A stretch of DNA of 64,000 nucleotides, from contig NZ_WEGL01000004.1 in NCBI RefSeq assembly GCF_009604455.1, positions 124,001 to 188,000 on the forward strand. Direction: 5' to 3'. The notes beneath the pieces are model-generated. The model was given only the letters and a program-made list of their open reading frames with translations, was not told where the DNA came from and made no database searches. This document shows, in pieces, positions 42,580 through 51,748 of the stretch (position 1 is the first letter of the stretch; every line of letters starts with the position of its first letter). Made by a program: the position numbers and the translations under genes. The DNA is from Streptomyces sp. RB17. GTDB lineage: Bacteria > Actinomycetota > Actinomycetes > Streptomycetales > Streptomycetaceae.

Positions 42580-44064
42580 GTGTCCGACGAGCTCAACCCG
42601 GCTGTGCCCGACTCTGCTACCGCAGAGGGCCCGGAGACCGATGCCGAGGAGACCGTCAAGCAGCGGAAGAACGGCCTGTACCCGGGCGTCTCCGACGAGC
42701 TGGCCGAGAACATGAAGTCGGGCTGGGCCGACACGGAGCTGCGTGACCTCGAGCCGATCCCGCAGGCCGCCGAGACCGCGCGCCGCCGCGCCGCGCTGTC
42801 CGCCCGCTACCCGGGCGAGCGCCTGGTGATCCCTGCGGGCAACCTGAAGACCCGCTCGAACGACACCGAGTACGCCTTCCGCTCCTCCGTCGAGTACGCG
42901 TACCTCACCGGCAACCAGACCGAGGACGGCGTCCTGGTCCTGGAGCCCACCGCCGACGGCCACGAGGCGACGATCTACCTCCTGCCCCGCTCCGACCGCG
43001 AGAACGGCGAGTTCTGGCTCTCCGGCCAGGGCGAGCTGTGGGTCGGCCGCCGCCACTCCCTCGCCGAGTCCGAGGCGCTGTACGGCATCCCGGCCGCCGA
43101 CGTGCGTGAGCTGGCCGACAAGCTGCGCGAGGCCACTGGCCCGGTGCGCGTGGTGCGTGGCTACGACGCCGGCATCGAGGCCGCGCTGACCGACAAGGTC
43201 ACCGCGGAGCGGGACGAGGAGCTGCGCGTCTTCCTCTCCGAGGCGCGGCTGATCAAGGACGAGTTCGAGATCGGCGAGCTGCAGAAGGCCGTCGACTCCA
43301 CGGTCCGCGGCTTCGAGGACGTCGTGAAGGTCCTCGACAAGGCCGAGGCCACGAGTGAGCGCTACATCGAGGGCACGTTCTTCCTCCGCGCGCGCGTGGA
43401 GGGCAACGACGTCGGCTACGGCTCCATCTGCGCCGCCGGCCCGCACGCCTGCACCCTGCACTGGGTCCGCAACGACGGCCCGGTCCGCTCCGGCGACCTG
43501 CTCCTGCTGGACGCGGGCGTGGAGACGCACACGCTGTACACGGCCGACGTCACGCGCACGCTGCCGGTCAACGGCACGTACAGCGAGATCCAGAAGAAGA
43601 TCTACGACGCCGTGTACGAGGCCCAGGAGGCCGGTATCGCGGCCGTGAAGCCGGGCGCCAAGTACCGTGACTTCCACGACGCCGCCCAGCGCGTGCTCGC
43701 CGAGCGGCTCGTCGAGTGGGGCCTGGTGGAGGGCCCGGTCGAGCGCGTCCTGGAACTGGGCCTGCAGCGCCGCTGGACCCTGCACGGCACCGGCCACATG
43801 CTCGGCATGGACGTCCACGACTGCGCCGCCGCGCGGACGGAGACGTACGTGGACGGTGTCCTGGAGCCGGGCATGGTGCTGACGGTCGAGCCGGGCCTGT
43901 ACTTCCAGGCCGACGACCTGACCGTGCCGGAGGAGTACCGGGGCATCGGTGTCCGGATCGAGGACGACATCCTCGTCACCGAGGACGGCAACAGGAACCT
44001 GAGCGCCGCGCTGCCTCGGCGGTCGGGCGAGGTCGAGGCGTGGATGGCCGCGCTGAAGGGCTGA
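42580..44064 (+). CDS. pepP: Xaa-Pro aminopeptidase (aminopeptidase P, M24B)
   Basis: 494 residues; it removes N-terminal residues that precede proline. A creatinase-like N-terminal domain (about 60-230) precedes the pita-bread domain. All five metal ligands are visible: LLLLDAGVE, TADVTRT, HGTGHMLGMDVHDC, LTVEPGLYF and GVRIEDDIL. GTG 42580 follows GAGGAGG at good spacing. The first 45 residues are an acidic, probably flexible extension found in the Streptomyces enzymes. A hairpin terminator lies 10 bp after the stop, so it is its own transcript. A truncated relative of the same superfamily is encoded at 61478. Confidence 0.92.
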   Translation: MSDELNPAVPDSATAEGPETDAEETVKQRKNGLYPGVSDELAENMKSGWADTELRDLEPIPQAAETARRRAALSARYPGERLVIPAGNLKTRSNDTEYAFRSSVEYAYLTGNQTEDGVLVLEPTADGHEATIYLLPRSDRENGEFWLSGQGELWVGRRHSLAESEALYGIPAADVRELADKLREATGPVRVVRGYDAGIEAALTDKVTAERDEELRVFLSEARLIKDEFEIGELQKAVDSTVRGFEDVVKVLDKAEATSERYIEGTFFLRARVEGNDVGYGSICAAGPHACTLHWVRNDGPVRSGDLLLLDAGVETHTLYTADVTRTLPVNGTYSEIQKKIYDAVYEAQEAGIAAVKPGAKYRDFHDAAQRVLAERLVEWGLVEGPVERVLELGLQRRWTLHGTGHMLGMDVHDCAAARTETYVDGVLEPGMVLTVEPGLYFQADDLTVPEEYRGIGVRIEDDILVTEDGNRNLSAALPRRSGEVEAWMAALKG

Positions 44065-44073
44065 TCTGCGTTT

Positions 44074-44107
44074 GAATGGCCGGGTACCGGAGGGTGCCCG
44101 GCCATTC
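44074..44107 (+). terminator. Terminator of pepP
   Basis: GAATGGCCGGG (44074-44084) pairs with CCCGGCCATTC (44097-44107) in a perfect 11-bp stem beginning 10 bp after the stop codon of pepP. Confidence 0.75.
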
Positions 44108-44210
44108 GTCTGCGCGCGGTGGGCGGCTGGTCGCGCCCACGCGGCGGAGCCGCATATCGACACGGTGCCGTGCCCCTTGCGGGGCGCGTTGCACTCACGG
44201 GGGTGGAGAA

Positions 44211-45575
44211 GTGGACGACGACTTCTGGGCCGGGTTCGGTGTCGATCTGCATGTGGAGCCGGACTCGACCGACGGGCGCCGTGCCGGGCTCGAACGGGCG
44301 CTGCGGGACGCCGTACGGGACGGGCGGCTGGCCCCCACGACGCGGCTGCCGGCCACCCGGCGCCTCGCGACCGAGCTCGGGGTCTCGCGGGGCACGGTGA
44401 AGGCGGCGTACGACCAGCTCGTCGCCGAGGGGTATCTCACGGCGCTCCAGGGCTCGGGCACCCGGGTCGCCGAACTGCCGCCCGTCGCCTCGGCGGAGCC
44501 CGGAACGGCGGCACACACGCTTGCCCCGCGTTTCGATCTGCGCCCCGGGAGCCCGGACGTCGGCGCGTTCCCGGCGGCGGCCTGGCTGCGCGCGCTGCGC
44601 CGGGCCATGGCGACGGCGCCCCCACTGGCGTACGACTACGGCGACCCCCGCGGCCGGATCGAGCTGCGCACGGCGCTCTCCGGCTATCTGGGCCGGGCAC
44701 GTGGGGTGCTCGCGCCGCCGGAGCGGATCGTCGTCACCTCCGGATACGTGCAGGGCCTCGCGCTGCTCACGCGCGTGCTGGACGGCGCCGCCGTGGCCAT
44801 GGAGGACCCCGGGCTGCCGTTCCACCGGGAGATCGTGCGGCGCAACGGCGGAACGGTCCGGCCGGCGCCGGTCGACGCGCGCGGGGTGCGCCCCGAGGAC
44901 CTCGGTGATGCCGCCGCCGTCGTGGTCACACCGGCGCACCAGTACCCGACCGGGGTGACCCTGCACCCGGAGCGGCGGCGGGCGCTCGGCGACTGGGCAC
45001 GCGCGCGTGGCGGGCTGATCGTCGAGGACGACTACGACGGCGAGTTCCGCTACGACCGCCAGCCGGTGGGCGCGTTGCAGGGCATGGCACCGGGCCACGT
45101 GGTCTACCTGGGCACCGCCTCCAAGACGCTCGGCCCCGCGCTCCGCCTCGGCTGGATGGTGCTGCCGCCGCACCTGGTCGACGCGGTCGCCGACGCCAAG
45201 CTGCACAGCGACCACCACACCGAGACCATCGGCCAGCTCGCGCTCGCCGAGCTGATCGACAGCCACGCGTACGACCGGCACGTGCGCGCGTGCAGGCTGC
45301 GCTACCGGCGCCGCCGGGACCGGCTCCTGGAGCGGCTGGGGGCCGCTCGGAGCGTGCACGGGATCGCGGCCGGCCTCCACGCCCTGATCGACGTGCCCGA
45401 CGAGGCGGAGGTACTGGCCCGCGCGGAGGCGGAGGGCCTCGCCCTCGGCGCCCTCGGCGACCACTGGCACACGGTTGCCGAGGGCCGGCCGCAGGGGCTC
45501 GTCGTCGGCTACGGGACGCCGCGGGAGCGGGTGTATCCGCAGGCGCTGGAGGTGCTGGCGAAGGTGCTCGGGTGA
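44211..45575 (+). CDS. MocR/PdxR-type regulator (GntR HTH fused to aminotransferase-like domain)
   Basis: 454 residues. The GntR winged helix lies at about 20-90 (LPATRRLATELGVSRGTVKA, then QLVAEGYLTALQGSGTRV). A fold-type I aminotransferase domain follows (about 105-450), with VTSGYVQGLALLTRVLDG, EDDYDGEFRYDRQPVGAL and the PLP-binding Lys in YLGTASKTLGPALRLGW. MocR proteins sense PLP or amino-compound ligands and often control vitamin B6, GABA or amino acid genes. GTG 44211 has GGAG close by. The gene is convergent with a GNAT acetyltransferase gene, so no target is obvious. A divergent target would have to be elsewhere, as pepP reads in the same direction. Confidence 0.88.
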   Translation: MDDDFWAGFGVDLHVEPDSTDGRRAGLERALRDAVRDGRLAPTTRLPATRRLATELGVSRGTVKAAYDQLVAEGYLTALQGSGTRVAELPPVASAEPGTAAHTLAPRFDLRPGSPDVGAFPAAAWLRALRRAMATAPPLAYDYGDPRGRIELRTALSGYLGRARGVLAPPERIVVTSGYVQGLALLTRVLDGAAVAMEDPGLPFHREIVRRNGGTVRPAPVDARGVRPEDLGDAAAVVVTPAHQYPTGVTLHPERRRALGDWARARGGLIVEDDYDGEFRYDRQPVGALQGMAPGHVVYLGTASKTLGPALRLGWMVLPPHLVDAVADAKLHSDHHTETIGQLALAELIDSHAYDRHVRACRLRYRRRRDRLLERLGAARSVHGIAAGLHALIDVPDEAEVLARAEAEGLALGALGDHWHTVAEGRPQGLVVGYGTPRERVYPQALEVLAKVLG

Positions 45576-45621
45576 CGTGCGGGGTCGCGCCGTGGGGCAC
45601 GGGCCTGCGCAGAAACGTCCC

Positions 45622-46185
45622 TCACAGGACCGGATCGTGGTCGTGCAGGATCCGCTGGAAGAGCCGGCAGTCCCGCCACTCCCCGTCGATGTGCAGGTAC
45701 TTCGGGGCCGTGCCGATCGGTTCGAACCCGCATTTCGCCAGCACCCGCTGGGAACCCGTGTTCCCGAGCAGTGTCGACGCCTCGATCCGGTGCAGCCCCA
45801 CCGTGTCCCGCGCGATCCGGCAGACCCGCTCCAGCGCGGCGCTGGCCAGGCCACGGCCCTGCTGGTCCGCGGCCACCCAGTAGCCGACGAACGAACTGCA
45901 GAAGGCCCCCCGGACGATGGCGTTCAGGGTGATGGTCCCGACGATCCGCCCGTCCGCCGCCTCGAACACCAACGGCAGCAGGCCGCCGTCGGAGTACGAC
46001 CTCAGCTGGCTGTCGATCCGCTCCCGCTGCCCCGCCTCGGTGAAGAAGGACTCCGGCCGGCGCGGCTCCCACGGCCGCAGGTGCTCACGGTTGTCCACGT
46101 AGGCCGCGCTCAGCGCGCCCGCGTCGGCCCGCGCCAGCAGCCGCAGCGTCACCCCGGCCGCTATGTCACCGCTCTCGATCCCCAT
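45622..46185 (-). CDS. GNAT-family N-acetyltransferase, RimJ/RimL-like
   Basis: 187 residues with the GNAT fold. The acetyl-CoA pyrophosphate loop is ADQQGRGLASAALERV, strand 4 is VFEAADGRIVGTITLNAIVR, and the C-terminal HRIEASTLLGNTGSQRVLAK and CGFEPIGTAPKYLHIDGEWR are typical of the RimJ/RimL type. These enzymes acetylate N-termini of ribosomal proteins or small amines; the substrate cannot be read from the sequence. The gene ends 46 bp from the convergent MocR gene and begins just after an RsbW-like gene on the same strand (gap of 7 bp), so the two form an operon. Confidence 0.87.
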   Translation of the reverse strand: MGIESGDIAAGVTLRLLARADAGALSAAYVDNREHLRPWEPRRPESFFTEAGQRERIDSQLRSYSDGGLLPLVFEAADGRIVGTITLNAIVRGAFCSSFVGYWVAADQQGRGLASAALERVCRIARDTVGLHRIEASTLLGNTGSQRVLAKCGFEPIGTAPKYLHIDGEWRDCRLFQRILHDHDPVL

Positions 46186-46192
46186 GCCCTCA

Positions 46193-46639
46193 CTATGCCG
46201 TCAGCAGCGAGGGATCCTTCGTCCATTTGAGGATCTTGTCGAAGCTGACCACCGTGCCGGCCCGGCCGGGCTTGGCGCCGATGTGGACGTGGTCAGCCAG
46301 TTCCCGGATGAGACAGAGCCCGCGGCCGTGCTCGGCGTCCGCGCGGGCGGGCCGGATCTCGTGGGCACGGGAGAACCCCGGTCCGGAATCGGCCACTTCG
46401 ATACGGCACTTCTCGCCGTCGAGATACGCGGTCACCCGGTACGCCTCCGAGGAGCCGCCGTACGGCGTGTTCCCGCCGTGTTCGACGGCGTTGGCGCAGG
46501 CCTCGGTCAGGGCGACGGACAGGTCGTAGGAGACCTCGGGGTCGACGCCCGCCGTCTCCATGGTGCCGATCAACAGCCGCCGGGCGAGCGGCACGCTCGC
46601 GGCCTCGCGGCGCAGATGGAGTGACCACCAGATGCTCAT
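46193..46639 (-). CDS. RsbW-like ATP-binding protein (anti-sigma type)
   Basis: 148 residues, a single GHKL ATPase domain: N-box YDLSVALTEACANAVEHGGN, D-box EVADSGPGFSRAHE and G-box AEHGRGLCLIRELADHV. This is the classical serine-kinase/anti-sigma size, smaller than the copy at 36632. ATG 46639 has AGGAGG upstream. It is upstream of and nearly contiguous with the GNAT gene. Partner sigma and anti-anti-sigma factors are not encoded here; the SigF/SigN proteins at the window start belong to a class controlled by such proteins, but a link is only a guess. Confidence 0.85.
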   Translation of the reverse strand: MSIWWSLHLRREAASVPLARRLLIGTMETAGVDPEVSYDLSVALTEACANAVEHGGNTPYGGSSEAYRVTAYLDGEKCRIEVADSGPGFSRAHEIRPARADAEHGRGLCLIRELADHVHIGAKPGRAGTVVSFDKILKWTKDPSLLTA

Positions 46640-46663
46640 GCTCCAGCCTCCTGGCCGCGGCTC

Positions 46664-46682
46664 GACATACCGATACGTATTG
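46664..46682. promoter_or_regulatory. CATACC-ATACGTAT element in the divergent rsbW/copper-operon promoter region
   Basis: The 186-bp gap between the divergent RsbW-like gene and the copper operon holds ATACGTAT, a perfect 8-bp palindrome at 46673-46680, overlapping CATACC at 46666. It could be bound by a regulator of either gene. I do not see the GGGTATxxxATACCC pattern expected for CsoR. Confidence 0.3.
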
Positions 46683-46825
46683 CCGCCCGTAGGGGGCCGT
46701 AAGCACACAGTTGACGTGACTCCGCCCATACGGCAGATGCGCCGAGGGAGGAATCGGTGTATGACGGACGATCCCACGGCCCTGCCGTAGGACGCCCGTA
46801 AGCGCAGTGCGATGATGAGCCCGCC

Positions 46826-47698
46826 ATGACTGCCCCCCACCCGCGCACGGCGCGTCCCGGAGCCGGGCTCCGGATCCTGCGGGCCGCGGTGTTCGCCGCG
46901 GTCTGCGTCGCGCTGGCCGCGTGCGGGCACACCCTCGCCTCGTGCGCGAGCGTGCCCCTGTGGACCCTGGGCGCGGGCTTCGTCGGCTGTCTGCTGCTCG
47001 TGGTGCCGCTCGCCGGGCGGGCCCGCTCGCTGCCGGGCATCGCCGCGCTGCTCGCGCTCGGCCAGATCGCGCTGCACACGCTGTTCGGACTGGGCCAGCA
47101 CGGAACCGCCATGGCCGCGGGCGGGACGGCGATGGGGACGATGGGATCGATGGAGTCGATGAACTCCACCGGCTCGGCGGCCTCCTCGCTCAACGACACC
47201 GCGCTGGTCGAGCAGGCCGCACGGCTGCTGTGCGGGTCGAGCCCGGCCGCCCTGACCCCGGGGCACGCCTACCACCTGCTGCTCGCCGCGCACCTGGTCG
47301 ACCGTTCGGGCCGGCCCGCGGCGGTGACGGGCGGCATGCACCACGCGTACGCCGCCACCGGCTCCTCCGCCGCGCTGCTGCCCTCGCTGCCGATGCTGCT
47401 CGGTCACGTCCTCGCGGCCGTCGCCGCGGGCTGGCTGCTGCGCCGGGGCGATCTGGCGCTGCTGCGGCTGATCGAACTGTCGGTGCACGGAGTCGCAGAG
47501 GGGGCGCTCGTACGGTCCCTGCGCGCCGCGCTCGCGCTGGCGCGCGCCCTGTGCGCCGGGCTGCTGCCCGACACCGAGCCCCTTCCGCGCGGCCGCCGTA
47601 CCGCCCGGGACGAGGCACCCGACCCGCACACCACCGCGCTCCAGCACACGGTGATCCGGCGCGGCCCGCCCGCCGCCGGCTTCCGTCTCGCCGCCTGA
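46826..47698 (+). CDS. Multi-spanning membrane protein at the head of the copper operon
   Basis: 290 residues with five or six hydrophobic helices and a Met-rich loop (about 90-115: AMAAGGTAMGTMGSMESMNS), a composition typical of copper-handling proteins. His residues flank the helices (LHTLFGLGQHG, TGGMHHAYAA). The cytoplasmic C-terminus contains RRGRR-like basic segments. It is the first gene of a plus-strand group encoding YcnI, Sco, PCuAC, CopCD and DyP proteins, with a 117-bp gap to the next. A role in copper uptake or sensing is inferred from position and Met/His content only. Confidence 0.75.
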   Translation: MTAPHPRTARPGAGLRILRAAVFAAVCVALAACGHTLASCASVPLWTLGAGFVGCLLLVVPLAGRARSLPGIAALLALGQIALHTLFGLGQHGTAMAAGGTAMGTMGSMESMNSTGSAASSLNDTALVEQAARLLCGSSPAALTPGHAYHLLLAAHLVDRSGRPAAVTGGMHHAYAATGSSAALLPSLPMLLGHVLAAVAAGWLLRRGDLALLRLIELSVHGVAEGALVRSLRAALALARALCAGLLPDTEPLPRGRRTARDEAPDPHTTALQHTVIRRGPPAAGFRLAA

Positions 47699-47815
47699 CG
47701 CGACGCGCGCCACCACTTCACGGGTTCACGGGAGAGGCCGCCGCCGTCGCGCGGCACGCGCGCGTGCGCGTACCTCTCTTCGACATCAGAACTCTCAGAG
47801 TGGAGTGCTCCTGCC

Positions 47816-48553
47816 ATGCAGGCTTCCCGTATCGCTTCTCGTGTCACCGCTGCCACCGCCGTCGCGGGCACGGCCGTACTGGCGCTGTCCGTCCCCGCCT
47901 TCGCGCACGTCACCGTGCAGCCGGAGGGCCCCGCGGCCAAGGGCGGCTACGCGGTCGTCGACTTCAAGGTCCCCAACGAGCGCGACAACGCCTCGACCAC
48001 CGAGATCGAGGTCAACTTCCCGGCCGACCACCCGCTCGCCTCGGTCATGCCCGAGCCCGTCGCCGGCTGGAACGTGAAGGTCACCAAGGCCAAGCTGGAC
48101 AAGCCGCTGACCGTGCACGGCGAGAAGCTCGACGAGGCCGTCACCAAGGTCACCTGGACCGCCGCCGACGGCACGGGCATCCGGCCCGGCTACTTCCAGA
48201 AGTTCCCGCTCTCCCTCGGCGCCCTGCCCGAGAACACCGACCAGCTCGTCTTCAAGGCGATCCAGACGTACTCCGACAAGGAGGTCGTGCGCTGGATCGA
48301 GGTGCCGCAGACCGGCCAGGACGAGCCGGAGAACCCGGCCCCCGTGCTGCAGCTGTCCGCCGCGACCGACGACCACCACGGCACGGCGGGCCCCGAGGAC
48401 GCCTCCGACAGGACCGCGAACGCGTCCGCCGATTCCGGAGCCGGCTCCCACGACACCGACACCACCGCGCGCGTGCTCGGTGTGGTCGGCATCGTCGTCG
48501 GCGTCGCGGGCGTCGCCTACGGCGTCCTCGCCGGCCGCCGCCGGACCGCCTAA
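47816..48553 (+). CDS. YcnI-family copper-binding exported protein
   Basis: 245 residues. The signal peptide ends at SVPAFA, leaving His as the first mature residue (AHVTVQPEGP). In YcnI proteins this His and its amino group form a mononuclear copper site. The beta-sandwich domain covers about 32-175, with KVPNERDNASTTEIEVNFP and TWTAADGTGIRPGYFQKFPL. A linker with DDHH and a C-terminal helix (about 218-238, LGVVGIVVGVAGVAYGVLAG) anchors it to the membrane with a basic tail. ATG 47816 starts a normal signal. It lies between the polytopic gene and sco and should hold extracytoplasmic copper. Confidence 0.9.
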   Translation: MQASRIASRVTAATAVAGTAVLALSVPAFAHVTVQPEGPAAKGGYAVVDFKVPNERDNASTTEIEVNFPADHPLASVMPEPVAGWNVKVTKAKLDKPLTVHGEKLDEAVTKVTWTAADGTGIRPGYFQKFPLSLGALPENTDQLVFKAIQTYSDKEVVRWIEVPQTGQDEPENPAPVLQLSAATDDHHGTAGPEDASDRTANASADSGAGSHDTDTTARVLGVVGIVVGVAGVAYGVLAGRRRTA

Positions 48554-48670
48554 GCCCCTTCCGGACCGCGCACCGGGGGTCGTGCGGCGCGTGCGACGCT
48601 GTCGTTGCCCTCGTCAGCCGCCGTACGCCCCCGGTGCGCGCCGGAGAACTCACATCTGGGACATTTTTCT

Positions 48671-49324
48671 ATGCGCAAGAAGACGTTCGCCGCGGCCGCG
48701 CTGGTCGCCGCCGCCACCCTCACCCTCTCCGCCTGCGGCAGCGGGAACGACGACAAGTCGCCGGTCTCCGTGGTCTCGGAGGAGTCCGACTCGGGCAAGG
48801 CCGCCACCGTCCTCGACCAGCCCTTCCAGAAGCCGGACCTGGTCCTGACCGACACGCACGGCAAGAAGTACGACCTCCGCCAGGAGACCAAGGGCCGTCC
48901 GACCCTGCTGTACTTCGGCTACACCCACTGCCCCGACATCTGCCCGACGACGATGAGCAACATCGCCGTCGCCAAGAAGGCGCTGCCCAAGGCCGAGCAG
49001 AACGACCTGAGGGTGGTGTTCGTCACCACCGACCCCGGCCGTGACACCCCGGCCGAGCTGGGCAAGTGGCTCAAGGGCATCGACCCGCAGTTCATCGGCC
49101 TGACCGGCGACTTCGCCACCATCCAGGCCGGTGCCCGCTCCGTCGGCATCTCCGTGGAACCCACCACGAAGGACAAGAACGGCAAGCTCGTCTCCGTCCA
49201 CGGCACCCAGGTCATCGTCTTCTCCCCGAAGACGAACGGCGGTTACGTCCTCTACGGCGAGGACGCCACGGTCGACGACTACACCAAGGACCTGCCCAAG
49301 CTCGTCAAGGGGGCGAAGCCGTGA
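48671..49324 (+). CDS. sco: Sco/SenC copper chaperone, lipoprotein
   Basis: 217 residues. A lipobox signal (LTLSACGSG, Cys near residue 21) anchors it outside the membrane. The thioredoxin-like domain has the copper site CPDICPTTMS with CxxxC and the conserved His in VSVHGTQVIVF. Sco proteins deliver copper to the CuA site of cytochrome c oxidase. In S. lividans the Sco protein of the equivalent cluster is needed for oxidase activity and normal development, with ECuC as partner. Its stop overlaps the GTG of the PCuAC gene by four bases (49321-49324), so both should be made together. Confidence 0.93.
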   Translation: MRKKTFAAAALVAAATLTLSACGSGNDDKSPVSVVSEESDSGKAATVLDQPFQKPDLVLTDTHGKKYDLRQETKGRPTLLYFGYTHCPDICPTTMSNIAVAKKALPKAEQNDLRVVFVTTDPGRDTPAELGKWLKGIDPQFIGLTGDFATIQAGARSVGISVEPTTKDKNGKLVSVHGTQVIVFSPKTNGGYVLYGEDATVDDYTKDLPKLVKGAKP

Positions 49325-49797
49325 CGCGCCGCCCCTCCGTCGTGACCGCGGCCGCCGCGCTCGCCGGCGCCCTGGCCCTCGCCGGCTGCTCGGGCTCGGG
49401 GTCGTCGGGCTCCGGCTCCTCGAAGGCCGAACTGTCGGTGAGCGGGCCGTACATGCCGCAGCCGGTCTCCGCCGACATGGCCGCCGGCTTTCTGACGGTC
49501 ATCAACCACGGCGCCGCCGCGGACGAGCTGACCGCGGTGACCAGTGACGCCGCCGGCCAGGTCACCATGCACAGCAACATGGGCGGCGCCATGCAGGAGA
49601 AGAGCTCCTTCGCCATACCCGCCCGCGGTCAACTCGTGTTCAAAAGCGGTGGCAACCATCTGATGTTCGAGAAGCTGAAGCGCAAGCCGAAGCAGGGCCA
49701 GACGGTCACCGTGAAGCTCACCTTTGCCAAGTCGGGGCTCCTCACCGTCGAGATGCCGGTGAAGTCCGCCACGTACAACCCGTCGACCGGCCACTGA
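49321..49797 (+). CDS. ecuC: PCuAC-type copper chaperone (ECuC-like), lipoprotein
   Basis: 158 residues. The lipobox is LALAGCSGS. The PCuAC domain follows (about 40-150), with the copper ligands TMHSNMGGAMQEKS and FKSGGNHLMFEKLKR in the H(M)x-M-HxM arrangement. In S. lividans the matching protein ECuC binds copper outside the cell and cooperates with Sco. Translation is coupled to sco through the GTGA overlap. Its stop is 17 bp before the CopCD gene, so these genes form one transcript. The symbol follows the S. lividans work and is from memory. Confidence 0.9.
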   Translation: MTRRPSVVTAAAALAGALALAGCSGSGSSGSGSSKAELSVSGPYMPQPVSADMAAGFLTVINHGAAADELTAVTSDAAGQVTMHSNMGGAMQEKSSFAIPARGQLVFKSGGNHLMFEKLKRKPKQGQTVTVKLTFAKSGLLTVEMPVKSATYNPSTGH

Positions 49798-49814
49798 GGG
49801 AGGGACCCACCACC

Positions 49815-51740
49815 GTGACGCGGACCATCACCCCCACGGGACACCGGGGCAGCCTGCGCACCCTGGTGCTGCTGCTCCTCGCCGCCATGGGCGCGCTGCT
49901 CGCGGGCGCCGGACCGGCCTCCGCACACGCGGCGCTGACCGGCAGCGACCCCGCGCAGGGGGTGGTGGTCAAGCAGGCGCCCAGCCAGGTGTCGCTCACC
50001 TTCTCCGAGAAGGTGGCGATGAACGACGACTCCCTGCGCGTCCTCGACCCCCGGGGCAAGCCGGTCCAGACCGGCACACCCGCCAACGTGAGCGGGACCA
50101 CGTACGCGGTGAAGCTCAGGAGCGGGCTGGGCAAGGGCACCTACACGGTCACCTACCAGGTCGTCTCGGCCGACAGCCACCCCGTCTCCGGCGCCTACAC
50201 CTTCTCCATCGGGGCGCCCTCGCAGACCGTGGTCTCCGGCACCGGGCCGGTCGCGGGCGGCGGAGCCGTGGGCGCGCTGTACGCCATCGGCCGGTACGCC
50301 TCGTACGCCGGGTTCATCGTGCTCGCCGGCGGCGCGGCCTTCGTGCTCGGCTGCTGGCGGCGCGGCGCGGGCGTACGGGCCCTGCAGCGGCTGGTGGTCG
50401 GCGGCTGGCTCACGCTCACCGCGGCCACCCTGTGGCTGCTGCTCCTGCGCGGCTCCTACACCACCTCGGGGAAACTCGCGGATGTCTTCGACCTCGGTCT
50501 GCTGGGCCAGGTGCTGCAGACCAAGACCGGCGCGGCACTCGTCTCCCGGCTGCTGCTGCTCGCCGCCGCCGCGCTGTTCATCGCCGTCCTCTTCGGCGCC
50601 TACACCAAGCGCGAAGAGGGCCAGGAGAAGCGCGATCTGACCTTCGGGCTCGCCATCGGCGGAGTGGTCGTGGCGGCGGGGCTCGCAAGCAGTTGGGCGA
50701 TGGCCGAGCATGCCTCGGTCGGGCTCCAGCCGGGCATCGCCATGCCCGTCGACGTCGTCCATCTGCTCGCCGTCGCCACCTGGCTGGGCGGGCTCACCGC
50801 GCTGCTGGTCGCCCTGTACCGGGCGCCCGTCGAGACACCGGTGCAGGCCGCCGCCGTCCGCCGCTTCTCCCGGTCGGCCTTCGCCTCCGTCGTGGTCCTC
50901 GTCGCCACGGGTGTCTACCAGTCCTGGCGGCAGCTGGGCTCCTGGTCGGCGTTCACCGACACCCGGTACGGGCAGTTGCTGCTGGTCAAGATCGGGCTGG
51001 TGGCGCTGCTGGTCGGCATCGCCTCGATATCGCGACGGTGGACGGGGCGGCTCGCCGACGACGCCGACACGGTCGCCACAGGGGAGGCCGAGCAGCCCGA
51101 GCACCAGCGCGTCTCCGCGGCGAAGGCGGCCGGGAAGAGCACCGGCTCCGGGGACTCGGAGCGTGCCGCCCAGCTCGCCCGGCAGCGGGCCGCGGTGGAC
51201 GCAGCCCGGCAGAAGCGGTTGCGGGACGGCGACGCGAACCGCTTCGGGCTGCGCCGTACGGTGCTCGCGGAGGCGGGCGTCGCGGTCGTGCTGCTCGCTG
51301 TCACCACCTGGCTGACCCAGACCGAGCCCGGACGCACCGAACTGGACGCCAAGGCCGCCTCCTCGTCCTCCTCCAGTTCGGCCACGGCACCCTCGAACGG
51401 CGCACTGACCCTGGACATGCCCTTCGACACCGGCGGCACCGACGGCAAGGGGGTCGTCAGCATCGACCTCGACCCCGCGCGCGTGGGCGGCAACGAGATG
51501 CATGTGTACGTCCAGCGGCCCAACGGCCGGGCCTTCGACATCCCCGAGGTGAAGGTCGAATTCACCCTGGAGGCGAAGAAGATCGGCCCGCTTCCCGTGA
51601 CTCCCGACCACATCACCACCGGCCACTGGTCGGCGAGCGGAGTGCAGATTCCCATGGCCGGCGACTGGAAGATCGCCGTCACTGTGCGGACCTCCGACAT
51701 CGACCAGGTGACCGTCTCCAAGAACGCGCAGATCGGCTGA
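49815..51740 (+). CDS. CopC-CopD fusion copper-resistance protein
   Basis: 641 residues. After a signal peptide ending PASA, the mature protein begins HAALTGSDPAQG, the N-terminal His copper ligand of CopC. The CopC domain (about 36-135) also has DSHPVSGAYTFSIG. Eight or so helices of CopD follow (about 150-410), then a cytoplasmic insertion with charged repeats (ERAAQLARQRAAVDAARQKR) and a further helix. A C-terminal beta-sandwich (about 530-640, THITTGHWSASG-like with DHITTGHWSASGVQIPMAGD) completes it. The protein probably moves or traps copper at the membrane. It belongs to the sco-ecuC-dtpA group. GTG 49815 has GGGAGGGA upstream. Confidence 0.9.
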   Translation: MTRTITPTGHRGSLRTLVLLLLAAMGALLAGAGPASAHAALTGSDPAQGVVVKQAPSQVSLTFSEKVAMNDDSLRVLDPRGKPVQTGTPANVSGTTYAVKLRSGLGKGTYTVTYQVVSADSHPVSGAYTFSIGAPSQTVVSGTGPVAGGGAVGALYAIGRYASYAGFIVLAGGAAFVLGCWRRGAGVRALQRLVVGGWLTLTAATLWLLLLRGSYTTSGKLADVFDLGLLGQVLQTKTGAALVSRLLLLAAAALFIAVLFGAYTKREEGQEKRDLTFGLAIGGVVVAAGLASSWAMAEHASVGLQPGIAMPVDVVHLLAVATWLGGLTALLVALYRAPVETPVQAAAVRRFSRSAFASVVVLVATGVYQSWRQLGSWSAFTDTRYGQLLLVKIGLVALLVGIASISRRWTGRLADDADTVATGEAEQPEHQRVSAAKAAGKSTGSGDSERAAQLARQRAAVDAARQKRLRDGDANRFGLRRTVLAEAGVAVVLLAVTTWLTQTEPGRTELDAKAASSSSSSSATAPSNGALTLDMPFDTGGTDGKGVVSIDLDPARVGGNEMHVYVQRPNGRAFDIPEVKVEFTLEAKKIGPLPVTPDHITTGHWSASGVQIPMAGDWKIAVTVRTSDIDQVTVSKNAQIG

Positions 51741-51748
51741 ACGACACC

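Noticed and set aside
46640..46825. CsoR operator upstream of the copper operon
   Set aside because: The expected GTACCC/GGGTAC-type symmetric motif is not present; only CATACC and ATACGTAT are seen.
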